35,892 nt of DNA. Source: Taibaiella sp. KBW10. Lineage in GTDB: Bacteria > Bacteroidota > Bacteroidia > Chitinophagales > Chitinophagaceae. The notes under the pieces are model-generated. The model was not told where the DNA came from and searched no databases. It worked only from the letters and a program-made list of their open reading frames with translations. The stretch lies in the NCBI RefSeq assembly GCF_003852495.1, contig NZ_QAJI01000003.1, positions 49,322-85,213 of the forward strand, written 5' to 3'. Of this stretch, positions 15,118 through 23,778 are shown piece by piece (position 1 is the first letter of the stretch; each line of letters starts with the position of its first letter). Position numbers and translations under genes: made by a program.

Positions 15118-15420
15118 TTAAGCGATATCAAGGATCTTAATTTTAGTCAACGATTGACGGTGACCATTCAATTTTTGATATCCTTTGCGACGTTTTTTCT
15201 TAAAAATCAAAACCTTGTCGCCTTTTTCATGACTCACAATCTCAGCCTTAATTACTGCTTTAACTGTGCTACCTACTGCAATAGTGCTATCGGTTCCTGT
15301 CATCAAGACATCAGAAAATTCTACTTTATCCCCTTCATTACCTGAAAGGCGGTGTACATAAAGTTCATCGTTTTTAGCTACTCTGAACTGCTGTCCTGCT
15401 ATTGTTACAACTGCAAACAT
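15118..15420 (-). CDS. rplU: 50S ribosomal protein bL21
   Basis: A 100-residue large-subunit protein that binds 23S rRNA. Characteristic segments are the start MFAVVTIAGQQFRV, then GDKVEFSDVL, and the basic FKKKRRKGYQKLNGHRQSLTKIKI signature near the C-terminus. It is the first gene of the rplU-rpmA pair, with a well-formed promoter in the short gap after the glycosyltransferase gene. A 13-base near-palindrome CCAAAAATTTTGG (15424-15436) lies in its short leader, just before the ATG. Confidence 0.98.
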   Translation of the reverse strand: MFAVVTIAGQQFRVAKNDELYVHRLSGNEGDKVEFSDVLMTGTDSTIAVGSTVKAVIKAEIVSHEKGDKVLIFKKKRRKGYQKLNGHRQSLTKIKILDIA

Positions 15421-15436
15421 GCTCCAAAAATTTTGG

Positions 15437-15467
15437 CGAAATTAAACAATTATTTCATATCAACAAA
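15437..15467 (-). promoter_or_regulatory. Promoter of rplU-rpmA
   Basis: On the minus strand TTTG (15464-15467) is followed after 19 bases by TAATTTCG (15437-15444), one base off the -7 consensus TAnnTTTG. The same -7 variant occurs ahead of hemL and of the siderophore receptor. The leader would be short, about ten bases. Confidence 0.5.
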
Positions 15468-15491
15468 TTAATTTTTAATAATTTCTTGCTT

Positions 15492-16532
15492 TTAGGCCTT
15501 CCAAAAGGCATCCAAATCGACCAATATTTGTGCTATATTAATATCATTCATACACCTGAAATGCTTTTTGGGGCATTCATGGTATCCGATCTTGCTACAA
15601 GGGCGGCAAGATAGATTATTAACCTCTGCAATGGTAAATAAAGGGCTTATGGTGGTCTCCAGGTCATTGGCACCGTAATAGGGAAACATACCCAGCCAGG
15701 GCGTCGTATTGCCCCAAAGAGTAATCATCTTTTTTTGAAACGCGGCTCCGATATGCATCAGCCCGGTGTCATTGGTGATCACTACCCTGGCCTTTTTTAC
15801 CAAATCGGCAGATTCTACAAGCGAGAACTTGCCACAGGCATTATAGATTTTCACCGGATCGGTCGCCTCTATTGCGGTGGCCATAGCGGCATCGTCGGGT
15901 CCACCCAGCAAAATAACCGGGTAAGGGCATTCCGCGACGAGGGTTTTCCATTTAGCTACCGGGAACTGCTTTGTTTCAAAAGAGCCGCCGATCACACAAG
16001 CCACATAGCCCATCCAATGCCCCATGGGAATATCTTCCCTTTTGGTTTCCTTATCTTCCGGAATAAAAAAATCGAGTCCCAGACCATCATTCATCACGCC
16101 AAGCGGCCTGATGGCTTCAAAATACCGCGCGACAATACTGATTGGCGGCAGAGTATTCCATTTCAGGTTGGTATACAACCATTTCCTGGTATTTAATTTA
16201 GAAAAAGTATAGGTTTGGCGCAGCTTGAGTGCCTTTTTCACGCGCATGGTTCGCAAATTGTTATGCAAATCTATGACGACATCAAATTTCAGGGCTTTAA
16301 GCGCCGCTATATTTTGTTGCAAATCCTCCTCCAGCGTATGGATGACATCTATATAAGGATTATCGGCAATGACTGATTTAAACTGCTTTTTGACCAGATA
16401 ATGTATTTCCGCTTCGGGATATTTCCGTTTAAGACAGCGCAACACAGGTGTGGTCAGCACAATATCTCCGATGGAAGAAAAGCGAAGGATAAGTATCTTT
16501 TGAATGGGTTTTGGTTTGGTCGCGTGCATCAT
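15492..16532 (-). CDS. Family 9 glycosyltransferase (heptosyltransferase-like)
   Basis: About 346 residues, cytosolic or at the inner face of the inner membrane; a GT-B enzyme related to the ADP-heptose:LPS heptosyltransferases that build lipopolysaccharide core. Seen: N-terminal ILILRFSSIGDIVLTTPVLR, FDVVIDLHNNLRT, and the donor-site segment VITNDTGLMHIGAAF followed by ITLWGNTTPW. The C-terminal C-x2-C...C...C cluster (LSCRPCSKIGYHECPKKHFRC) is seen in many Bacteroidota members. The first possible ATG (16565) directly abuts the T run of the preceding terminator, leaving no room for a leader. I therefore prefer the ATG-ATG pair at 16532/16529. The sugar and acceptor cannot be read from the sequence. 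Confidence 0.88.
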   Translation of the reverse strand: MMHATKPKPIQKILILRFSSIGDIVLTTPVLRCLKRKYPEAEIHYLVKKQFKSVIADNPYIDVIHTLEEDLQQNIAALKALKFDVVIDLHNNLRTMRVKKALKLRQTYTFSKLNTRKWLYTNLKWNTLPPISIVARYFEAIRPLGVMNDGLGLDFFIPEDKETKREDIPMGHWMGYVACVIGGSFETKQFPVAKWKTLVAECPYPVILLGGPDDAAMATAIEATDPVKIYNACGKFSLVESADLVKKARVVITNDTGLMHIGAAFQKKMITLWGNTTPWLGMFPYYGANDLETTISPLFTIAEVNNLSCRPCSKIGYHECPKKHFRCMNDINIAQILVDLDAFWKA

Positions 16533-16568
16533 GAAAGGGAGCGAAAAATCAGACAAAAGAAACATAAA

Positions 16569-16601
16569 AAAACAGAATAGCCAAAAAGACCATTCTGTTT
16601 T
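16569..16601 (-). terminator. Terminator after the PepSY protein gene
   Basis: The ten-base arms AAAACAGAAT and ATTCTGTTTT (16569-16578, 16592-16601) have a 13-base loop and are followed by T residues on the minus strand. It ends the siderophore receptor-PepSY operon about 20 bases after the stop and runs straight into the upstream possible ATG of the glycosyltransferase. Confidence 0.75.
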
Positions 16602-16621
16602 CCTATAAAAGAAAATAATAT

Positions 16622-17746
16622 TTATCTCTTTTTCGGTTGCTGTTTTTTCTTACGGCCTATATAGACCAATACACCGGTAACCGGTAAACTTGCGATCAGC
16701 AGGCTCATGAGGAAGGCGAAGATTTTACCTGCAATGCCCCAGATGCCCCCGGTATGAATATCATAATTCATCCGCATGACCTTATCGGCCACTCCGGCAT
16801 CTGCAAAGCGCCCGTATAGATGGTGCACCGGTTTTTCTTTGCCGGTGTATTGATCGTAATAACGGTAATCAGTCTGCCAATAGGTTCCTACTGCAACATT
16901 AGTATTTACGGAAATAGTCGCCGTATCGCTTGTCGGGGGATGCAATTCTATAGAAGCTGCTTCCGGTGTATTGTTCCGGATATCCTGGTACAAAAAATCC
17001 AGTATATTCTGACTTGCCGGGTTCGCTTTTACGGATAAAGGTTCTTCATAAACCAGGCTTTTGGTACCGCCCCATGCTTTATGGTAGGCATAGGCAAACC
17101 AGCGAAAGCCCCAGACTAAACCGGTAAGTACAAAAATAATGGCGATAAGGGACGCGTAAAAACCGATGATGCCATGCAGATCGAAATTTTTACGCCGCCA
17201 TTTGGTGGTATTTTTCCAACGAAACCAAATGCGTTGCTTAAAGGCATGCTTATTTTTAGGAAACCAGATGATGAGCCCGGTAATAATCATGGCAAAGAAG
17301 ATCAGGGTAAAGATGGCGACTACGGGCTGCCCCACTTCGGGCGGTAGCCATAAATAAAAGTGCCCGTTCAGGATAAACCTGAAAAAGCCCTTGTTCAGGT
17401 CTTCAACAGCCAGCACCTTACCCGAATAAGGATTTATATAAACGGCCTCGTAATAGGTAGGTTCATAATGATAGAATACCGCCTCGACGGCTCTTTTTTC
17501 TTTATAATATTTAATGGAATGCAGCTCTTTTCCTGGTAATTGCTGTTGCGCAATAATCACTAATTCGGAAGGCCGCAGGTATGCTTTTTCTTCTTTTTGC
17601 ACGAAGCGATACCCCTCTGTAGCATCCAGTATCTCTTGCTGAAAAGCATAAATACAACCGGTGAGGGCTATGATAAAAACCACAAGCCCGGATAATAATC
17701 CGAGCCATAAATGTAGTTTTTTCATTAATTTTTTGAATGGGGACAT
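16622..17746 (-). CDS. PepSY-associated TM domain protein of iron uptake
   Basis: A 374-residue inner-membrane protein of the PepSY_TM (iron-regulated membrane protein) family. Four hydrophobic helices are visible: about 13-35 (HLWLGLLSGLVVFIIALTG), 142-165 (IFTLIFFAMIITGLIIWFP), 193-216 (DLHGIIGFYASLIAIIFVLTG) and 338-362. PepSY-like periplasmic segments lie between helices 1-2 and 3-4, for example PYSGKVLAVEDLNKG and QYTGKEKPVHHLYG. Members often sit beside siderophore receptors and are thought to help reduce or release iron from imported siderophores. The start is two bases after the receptor stop, so the two genes form a tight operon. A start at Met8 is a possible alternative. Confidence 0.9.
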   Translation of the reverse strand: MSPFKKLMKKLHLWLGLLSGLVVFIIALTGCIYAFQQEILDATEGYRFVQKEEKAYLRPSELVIIAQQQLPGKELHSIKYYKEKRAVEAVFYHYEPTYYEAVYINPYSGKVLAVEDLNKGFFRFILNGHFYLWLPPEVGQPVVAIFTLIFFAMIITGLIIWFPKNKHAFKQRIWFRWKNTTKWRRKNFDLHGIIGFYASLIAIIFVLTGLVWGFRWFAYAYHKAWGGTKSLVYEEPLSVKANPASQNILDFLYQDIRNNTPEAASIELHPPTSDTATISVNTNVAVGTYWQTDYRYYDQYTGKEKPVHHLYGRFADAGVADKVMRMNYDIHTGGIWGIAGKIFAFLMSLLIASLPVTGVLVYIGRKKKQQPKKR

Positions 17747-17748
17747 GT

Positions 17749-19899
17749 TTAGAATTTAAAGCTCAGCCCCAGGGAAAGGGATCTTAGTTTTTGAGGGGTA
17801 ATGGTGGACCAGCCGGAAAAATAATGTTCATTACTGAGGTTATCGACTTTCAGGTTGACGCTATACTGCTCGGCCGTATATGCCAAAGAAGCATTAAAGA
17901 TGGCGTAACCAGGCAAGGTAAAGGTTCCGATATTGGCTCTGTTCAGGATTTTATTTTCGCTGGCGGCATTCAGGCCCAGGCCTATAGTAAAGTTTTTCAA
18001 CGCACCTTGGGGTATTTTGTAATTTGCCCAGAAGTTGAACAGGTTTTGCGGGCCGGCTTCTTCCGGGCGCATCCCTAAATAACCAGCCTCCGGCGCATCT
18101 TTCGTCACCTTGCTGTCATTATAACTATAGCCTGAGATAATATTAAGACCCGCTACCGGATGGGCTACTAAACTGACTTCGATACCCTTACTGGATACGG
18201 TACCACCCTGTATTGAATTGTTAGGGTTAGTAGGATCGGTCATCACTTTATTACCCACTTCAATATTATAATAGCTAGCGGTAAGCCCCAGTTTATTATG
18301 CCACAGGTTCGACTTCAGACCAAACTCCAATTGATTGGCATGTTCCGGATCAAACAGTTTCATACGGGGATTGCGGCCATCTATATCGGATACCTGTGCA
18401 GGGTCAATATTTACAAAACCATTCATATAGTTCCCGAATAAAGACACTTTATCTTTTACCGGTTGGTAGACCAATCCGAATTTCGGCGATAAGGTCGTCT
18501 GGTTTTTCACTTCTTGTGTCGCATAACCACTGGGATTACCATTAAAATTATCGACCCTTAAACTCAGCATGGCCGATAGTTTCGGGCTAAAGTTGATCAC
18601 ATCAGAAATGTAAGCACTCAGAATTTTGGTGGTCGCTATGGCATTTCCTTCGGTCGAATGCAGCAAAGCATTGTCCACAGCTTGTGTCGTAAGTATACCG
18701 CTATCGATCTGGTTTTTCAGAGAAACTTTACCATAATCGATCCACCCCGAGCTATTGTTCTGTACTTGCTTTTGGATATAATCTACACCCACAACCAGTC
18801 TGTTTCGCAGCTTGCCGATGGTAAAATCTCCGGTGAAGTTTTGTTGGATACCGGTGGCATTAGTGGCTCCGCTGCGCTTAGACATAAAACGGGTAAACTC
18901 ATCTCCGTTGGCGGCATCCCAAAGGTATTGGTAATAACCGTCTGTCTTTGTATTGCTGCGCGAAACGATCGTCTGCGCTTTCCAGTTTTGGGAAAAAGCA
19001 TAGATCATCTGTGCCTGCAAGCCAAAAGACGGATTTTTAATCGTCAGGTTATTGCTGGTATATGATTTTTTATAGTTCTGTTCAAAAATATCCATGCCCG
19101 AAAAGGAAAGGGGACTGTAACGACTCAGGAAAATCATGGGCGCATTGGCACTCTCCCCGCTTTTAAATTCAGTATTCACGAAAAAACTGAGTTTATCTGT
19201 AGCGACGAATTTGACAGAAGGTGCGATAAAGAAGGAGCGGTTAAAACCGGCATCCTGAAACGTATTTTCGTAATGATAAGCGGTATTGACCCTTACTGAC
19301 ACGGACTGACTCAAAGGAGCATTAACATCGGCGGTAAAACGGTTCAATCCATATGATCCGGCGATGTAGGAGAACTCCCCTCCCAGCCTGTCGTAAGGCT
19401 TTTTCGTCATGATATTGATCAATCCCCCGTAGGCAATCAGGTTACCGCCGTATAGGGTACCCGAGGGGCCTTTAACTACTTCTATATTTTCGACATTTGC
19501 CGGGTCCAGACCGCCATTGCTGATACTGGCCATTCCATTCACCAGGTTGGGCTGTAAGGCAAAACCCCTCATACTATAAAATTCGGCGCCATCACCTCCC
19601 CGACCCGTCGATTCCCATAAACGGGTAATGCCTGTCGCATTTTTAAGGGCATCATTCAGATTGGTCACCAACTGATCTTTTAGTACTGCTTTGGGGATGG
19701 TGTTATATACCTGTGGGTTTTCCAGATCTTTCAATGCTAATTTACCCACTGTATGGCTTTCATTGATTTTGTATTTGTCTTCTGAGATCTGCACCTCTTC
19801 AAGAAGTTGTTGTTTCAGCGTATCGGGTGCAGCTTGTTGCTGGGCTTGTACGGCAAGACCGGAGAGCATAAGGCCGAACATTAAAGGTGTCTTTTTCAT
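17749..19899 (-). CDS. TonB-dependent siderophore receptor
   Basis: A 716-residue outer-membrane gated channel for ferric siderophores. The signal peptide is residues 1-19 (ending VQAQ). A short N-terminal stretch with a possible TonB box (LLEEVQIS) is followed by the plug domain (about 55-165: LNDALKNATGITRLWEST, GAEFYSMRGF, ENIEVVKGPSGTLYGG). The 22-strand barrel then ends in a terminal Phe (SLGLSFKF). The plug and barrel features match the siderophore-receptor subfamily rather than SusC, and there is no N-terminal carboxypeptidase-regulatory domain or signalling domain. It is first in an operon with the PepSY protein. A -7 element and a perfect palindrome upstream suggest regulated expression, probably by iron; the exact ligand is unknown. 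Confidence 0.93.
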   Translation of the reverse strand: MKKTPLMFGLMLSGLAVQAQQQAAPDTLKQQLLEEVQISEDKYKINESHTVGKLALKDLENPQVYNTIPKAVLKDQLVTNLNDALKNATGITRLWESTGRGGDGAEFYSMRGFALQPNLVNGMASISNGGLDPANVENIEVVKGPSGTLYGGNLIAYGGLINIMTKKPYDRLGGEFSYIAGSYGLNRFTADVNAPLSQSVSVRVNTAYHYENTFQDAGFNRSFFIAPSVKFVATDKLSFFVNTEFKSGESANAPMIFLSRYSPLSFSGMDIFEQNYKKSYTSNNLTIKNPSFGLQAQMIYAFSQNWKAQTIVSRSNTKTDGYYQYLWDAANGDEFTRFMSKRSGATNATGIQQNFTGDFTIGKLRNRLVVGVDYIQKQVQNNSSGWIDYGKVSLKNQIDSGILTTQAVDNALLHSTEGNAIATTKILSAYISDVINFSPKLSAMLSLRVDNFNGNPSGYATQEVKNQTTLSPKFGLVYQPVKDKVSLFGNYMNGFVNIDPAQVSDIDGRNPRMKLFDPEHANQLEFGLKSNLWHNKLGLTASYYNIEVGNKVMTDPTNPNNSIQGGTVSSKGIEVSLVAHPVAGLNIISGYSYNDSKVTKDAPEAGYLGMRPEEAGPQNLFNFWANYKIPQGALKNFTIGLGLNAASENKILNRANIGTFTLPGYAIFNASLAYTAEQYSVNLKVDNLSNEHYFSGWSTITPQKLRSLSLGLSFKF

Positions 19900-19933
19900 A
19901 TTACACGTATAGATAAATTTATATTTCAGTGCG

Positions 19934-19984
19934 CGAAATTATGATGCCGCGGCATAAAGCATGTTCGCCTCAGGGAATGATAAT
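19934..19984 (-). promoter_or_regulatory. Regulated promoter region of the siderophore operon
   Basis: On the minus strand TAATTTCG (19934-19941) is a likely -7 element, 34 bases before the receptor ATG. No TTTG lies at -33; instead a perfect 12-base palindrome ATGCCGCGGCAT (19944-19955) fills the spacer. A TGATAAT half-site resembling a Fur-box half lies farther upstream (19978-19984). The layout suggests operator control; Fur involvement is only inferred. Confidence 0.4.
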
Positions 19985-20022
19985 TATATATAAGGGAACA
20001 TATATGAAATATAACATACAAA

Positions 20023-20058
20023 AAAGCGTGTCTTCCCTGATTGTGGAAGACACGCTTT
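20023..20058 (-). terminator. Terminator of the kbl-to-thiolase operon
   Basis: A perfect 14-bp stem (AAAGCGTGTCTTCC/GGAAGACACGCTTT, loop of eight) is followed on the minus strand by T residues, 24 bases after the thiolase stop. It insulates the operon from the siderophore receptor gene. Confidence 0.88.
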
Positions 20059-20082
20059 AGTTATGATAAAACCCGTTATAAT

Positions 20083-21285
20083 CTAATCAACTAATTCGTA
20101 GACAATAGCAGATCCCTGACCGACACCGATACACATGGTCGCTAAACCATATTTTACTTTTCTGCGTTTCATTTCGTGCAATAAAGTAGCTGTAATACGG
20201 GCTCCGCTACAACCCAATGGATGGCCAATGGCAATGGCGCCGCCATTTACATTGACAATCTCCGGATTGATTTTCAAATCGCGTACTACTGCCAAAGACT
20301 GGGAGGCAAATGCTTCGTTGATCTCCGCAAGGCCGATATCTTCAATCGTCAGTCCGGCACGTTGTAAAGCCTTTTCTGTAGCCGGTACTGGGCCTATACC
20401 CATAATTGCAGGATCTACTCCGGCAATGGCGCGTCCGATCACTTTTGCTAAGGGCTTCAGGTTATATTTCTTTACGGCTTCCTCAGATGCTAAGAGTAAA
20501 GCGGCAGCCCCATCGTTGATCCCGCTGCTGTTCCCGGCAGTAACGGTACCGTCCTTAATAAAGGCAGGCTTCAGCTCGGCCAGTTTTTCAACAGGAGACA
20601 TGCGCGGATGCTCATCTTTTTCAAAAACAACTGTTTTGCCTTTACCCAGATCGATGGTTACCGGTACGATTTCGTCGGCAAATTTTCCGGCTTCATGTGC
20701 CTTTTGGTATTTATCCTGGCTTTCATAAGCAAACTGATCTTGTGCTTCACGGCCAATGTTCCATTGTTTGGCTACATTTTCGGCCGTCTCGCCCATGGCG
20801 TAAGGATGGTATAGCGCTGATAATTTTTTATTGACAAAACGCCAGCCCATGGTCGTATCAAACATTTGCTGGTTACGGCCATAAGCACCTTCGGCTTTAC
20901 CAATCACAAAGGGTGCACGGGTCATGCTTTCTACACCACCGGCAATATACACTTCCCCATCGCCACATTGTATGGCGCGGCTGGCATCCATTATAGATTG
21001 CAGGCCGGAAGCACATAAACGGTTTACGGTATTACCACCCACAGTCACAGGAAGCCCGGCTAATAATGCTGCCATACGGGCTACATTGCGGTTATCTTCT
21101 CCAGCCTGGTTTGCCGCACCGGCAATCACATCTTCAATAGCGTTTGCATCTACCGAAGGGTTGCGCGCCATTAATGCTTTAATCACATCGGCCAGCATAT
21201 CGTCCGGGCGCACGCTGCTTAAAGTACCGCCATATTTCCCAATCGGGGTGCGTACGGCATCAATTATATATACGTTTTGAGACAT
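20083..21285 (-). CDS. Thiolase (acetyl-CoA C-acyltransferase, oxoadipyl-CoA thiolase type)
   Basis: A 400-residue cytosolic thiolase that cleaves or forms 3-ketoacyl-CoA. The catalytic set is complete: nucleophile C91 in NRLCASGLQS, H355 in GHPLGCSGAR, and C385 in CIGVGQG. The N-terminal VRTPIGKYGGTLSSVRPDD, ANQAGEDNRNVARMAALLAGLPV and WRFVN segments resemble the PcaF/PaaJ 3-oxoadipyl-CoA thiolases more than short-chain acetyl-CoA acetyltransferases. No phenylacetate or ketoadipate genes lie nearby, so a general beta-oxidation role is equally possible. It is last in the operon, 33 bases after the DUF4468 gene, and ends at a strong terminator. Confidence 0.92.
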   Translation of the reverse strand: MSQNVYIIDAVRTPIGKYGGTLSSVRPDDMLADVIKALMARNPSVDANAIEDVIAGAANQAGEDNRNVARMAALLAGLPVTVGGNTVNRLCASGLQSIMDASRAIQCGDGEVYIAGGVESMTRAPFVIGKAEGAYGRNQQMFDTTMGWRFVNKKLSALYHPYAMGETAENVAKQWNIGREAQDQFAYESQDKYQKAHEAGKFADEIVPVTIDLGKGKTVVFEKDEHPRMSPVEKLAELKPAFIKDGTVTAGNSSGINDGAAALLLASEEAVKKYNLKPLAKVIGRAIAGVDPAIMGIGPVPATEKALQRAGLTIEDIGLAEINEAFASQSLAVVRDLKINPEIVNVNGGAIAIGHPLGCSGARITATLLHEMKRRKVKYGLATMCIGVGQGSAIVYELVD

Positions 21286-21318
21286 TTTGTTCTTTATTTT
21301 TAATGTATTCCAATTATT

Positions 21319-21873
21319 TTACCAGTTATCATTTCCGGTATTTCCTTGCTTAATGGCGGTTTCTAATTGCATTGCAATCGCCAGTAATTTTTCGTTTACT
21401 TCTTTTTTAATATGCTTTGCCGGCTTATTATTTCGCTGTATCTGGTCATAGTTCAGGGTTTCCACGATTCCGTCTGCGTAAGCAACCTGTACCACAATAT
21501 TGTCAAAGGCGAATTTATAACGACCTTCTTTAAATTGCATATTCAACTTAAAATTAATCATACCGCTGGTAATAGCCCAATTAAAACCACTTGCCGGCTT
21601 AAGCACTACCGTTGCTGTATTACTAATGCTGGAAGCCGTTTCATCAAACGCGATATTATTATCATTGGTTTTGAGATTCGCTATAATCCATTTTTTCGCG
21701 CGGTTAAACATTTCTTGCTTTGCAACACCCTCTACCATTGTAACCTGCTCATAGCAAACATTACCCGTTGCCTCATTTTTCACGACAACGACTTTATATT
21801 CCGAATCTCCCCCTTTTGCCTGTACCTGCGGTGCCGCAGCCAAAAGTGCCAAAGCCAATATTATTTTCTTCAT
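21319..21873 (-). CDS. DUF4468-type exported protein
   Basis: A 184-residue exported protein with a signal peptide to about residue 19 (VQAK). The core (about 45-140) fits DUF4468, which has a TBP-like fold: MFNRAKKWIIANLKTND, IAFDETASSISNTATVVLK, INFKLNMQFKEGRYKFAFDNI. The tail is helical and charged. The function of the family is unknown; members are periplasmic or lipoproteins in Bacteroidota. The ATG directly follows the stop of the upstream membrane protein with no gap, so the two are very likely translationally coupled. Confidence 0.82.
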   Translation of the reverse strand: MKKIILALALLAAAPQVQAKGGDSEYKVVVVKNEATGNVCYEQVTMVEGVAKQEMFNRAKKWIIANLKTNDNNIAFDETASSISNTATVVLKPASGFNWAITSGMINFKLNMQFKEGRYKFAFDNIVVQVAYADGIVETLNYDQIQRNNKPAKHIKKEVNEKLLAIAMQLETAIKQGNTGNDNW

Positions 21874-22347
21874 TTAATTTTTATTTAAAAGCGCTAGTAT
21901 TTGCTGTACCGCTTCCTCCTTCTGTGTACCGATCAACAATTTATGGCCATCTTTAAGTTCGAGCTGTATCCCTTTATCTCCTTTTATATTATAGGCCCGG
22001 CCATTTTTAAGACTATACCGTAAACCCCAGCCGCCGTATTCCGCTAGCGGGCTATATTGCCGCACATACACTTTATGCAGCATATCCCAGTCGTATTGCT
22101 TGGGCTTGGGCATAAAAGGGAAAAGACGCACACTGATCCCTTCTTCTGAAATACGGGTTTCGAGCCTGATCATAAAAATAAAGCCTACGATCAGCAACAA
22201 AACAAGGCTCTGTATTAATGTAGAAACGAGGTTATAAGAACCGTTGACCAAAATCTTATAAATCATGACACCCAGAGGCAGCAGCAATAGCGCATACAGC
22301 CACCACTGTGTAAATTTCTGTTTCTCTTCAAATAGCGGCGCAGTCAT
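21874..22347 (-). CDS. Small membrane protein with PH-like C-terminal domain
   Basis: A 157-residue inner-membrane protein. Two hydrophobic helices (about 15-32 and 40-61) are followed by a cytosolic beta-rich domain. Its pattern of ISEEGISVRLFPFM, WDMLHKVYVRQY, GWGLRYSLKNGRAYNI, then GIQLELKDGHKLLIGTQKEEAVQQIL is that of small bacterial PH-like membrane proteins (DUF6141-like). Function unknown. It starts ten bases after the kbl stop and its TAA is followed at once by the next ATG, which places it inside the kbl-thiolase operon. Confidence 0.75.
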   Translation of the reverse strand: MTAPLFEEKQKFTQWWLYALLLLPLGVMIYKILVNGSYNLVSTLIQSLVLLLIVGFIFMIRLETRISEEGISVRLFPFMPKPKQYDWDMLHKVYVRQYSPLAEYGGWGLRYSLKNGRAYNIKGDKGIQLELKDGHKLLIGTQKEEAVQQILALLNKN

Positions 22348-22357
22348 ATAGCTACAT

Positions 22358-23548
22358 TTATTTAATAACGCCCAACTCTTTACCTACTTTCGTAAAGGCC
22401 GCAATGGCGGTATCCAAATGATGCCGTTCATGACCGGCAGAGATCTGCACCCTGATGCGTGCCAATCCTTTAGGTACTACGGGGAAGAAGAACCCTATCA
22501 CATAAATACCTTCTTCTAATAATTTTGCCGCAAAATCCTGCGCCATTACTGCATCATACAACATTAAAGGGCAAATAGGATGCGTACCGGGCTTGATGTC
22601 AAAACCGGCTTCCGTCATTTTCTCACGGAAATACATTGTATTTGCTTCTAATTTATCCCGAAGCTCAGTCGTTTCACTCAGCATATCCAGTACAGCAATA
22701 GAGGCGCCTACCACGGAAGGGGCAACCGTATTGGAAAACAAATAAGGACGGCTGCGTTGGCGCAACATCTCAATGACTTCTTTTTTTCCGGAAGTAAATC
22801 CACCCGAGGCACCACCTAAAGCCTTACCCAGCGTACCGGTAATAATATCTACCCTACCCATAACACCTTTCAGTTCATGCACCCCACGGCCGGTTTTACC
22901 CATAAATCCGGAAGAGTGGCTCTCGTCGATCATAACAATCGCCTCATATTTATCGGCCAGGTCGCAAATGGCATCTAAAGGAGCCAAAGTACCATCCATA
23001 GAAAATACAGAATCGGTAACAATAAAACGTGTACGGGCATCTTTATGTGCAATCAGTTGCGCTTCCAGTTCTGCCATATCACAGTTTTTGTAACGGGCTC
23101 TTTTCGCTTTACATAAACGCACGCCATCAATAATAGAAGCATGGTTTAACTCATCAGAAATAATGACATCATCTTCGCCTAACAAGGGTTCAAAAACCCC
23201 GCCATTCGCATCGAAACACGCTACATATAAAATGGTATCTTCAGTACCTAAAAAGGTCGATAATTTTTGTTCTAATTCTTTGTGTATATCCTGTGTACCG
23301 CAGATAAAACGTACAGAGCTCATTCCATAACCACGTTCGTCAATCGTTTTTTTCGCTGCTTCCAGTACTTTGGGATGAGAGGACAGACCTAAATAGTTAT
23401 TAGCACAAAAGTTCAATACTTTGTTACCATTCACCATGATCTCTGCGCCCTGCACAGAATCTATTTTTCTTTCCTTCTTAAACAACCCGGAAGATTGAAT
23501 TTCAGACAATTCACTTTGTACTCTTGTGTAAAATGTAGTGCTCGACAT
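22358..23548 (-). CDS. kbl: Glycine C-acetyltransferase (2-amino-3-ketobutyrate CoA ligase)
   Basis: A 396-residue PLP enzyme of the alpha-oxoamine synthase family that converts 2-amino-3-ketobutyrate and CoA to glycine and acetyl-CoA in threonine breakdown. The ATG at 23548 gives [17 protein letters not shown], matching the family's N-terminus and its 398-residue norm; an upstream start 13 codons earlier adds only basic filler. Seen: [38 protein letters not shown] (D208, H211) and the PLP lysine K242 in GTLGKALGG. The usual partner tdh is not in the window. It leads the operon kbl, PH-like membrane protein, DUF4468, thiolase. Confidence 0.95.
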   Translation of the reverse strand: MSSTTFYTRVQSELSEIQSSGLFKKERKIDSVQGAEIMVNGNKVLNFCANNYLGLSSHPKVLEAAKKTIDERGYGMSSVRFICGTQDIHKELEQKLSTFLGTEDTILYVACFDANGGVFEPLLGEDDVIISDELNHASIIDGVRLCKAKRARYKNCDMAELEAQLIAHKDARTRFIVTDSVFSMDGTLAPLDAICDLADKYEAIVMIDESHSSGFMGKTGRGVHELKGVMGRVDIITGTLGKALGGASGGFTSGKKEVIEMLRQRSRPYLFSNTVAPSVVGASIAVLDMLSETTELRDKLEANTMYFREKMTEAGFDIKPGTHPICPLMLYDAVMAQDFAAKLLEEGIYVIGFFFPVVPKGLARIRVQISAGHERHHLDTAIAAFTKVGKELGVIK

Positions 23549-23584
23549 AAATATCAGGTATTTATTGATTATTTTATTAAAAGG

Positions 23585-23592
23585 CAAATCTA
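23585..23592 (-). promoter_or_regulatory. Predicted -7 element of the kbl operon
   Basis: On the minus strand TAGATTTG is an exact TAnnTTTG match, about 36 bases ahead of the kbl ATG. No clear -33 TTTG is present at the right spacing. Confidence 0.38.
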
Positions 23593-23778
23593 ATAAATAT
23601 AACGAAACGGGAGTATAAAATAAAGTTTTTCGCTAGAACAGACAAGCAATATGCGTCAAATTAAACTTATTAACATATTATTAATTTCAATTCATATAAT
23701 TATTAAATAAAAATGTATTCTTTTGTTGTGAGTTACTATGATCAATACACTTTAAAAATCTCTTAAAACTAAAAAACA

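Noticed and set aside
20135-20728. Plus-strand open frame of 197 codons inside the thiolase gene
   Set aside because: It is antisense to a fully conserved thiolase, has Ser/Pro-rich shadow composition and no recognisable features.
20083-21285. Part of an aromatic (ketoadipate or phenylacetate) degradation cluster
   Set aside because: The thiolase resembles that subtype, but no other degradation gene is nearby.
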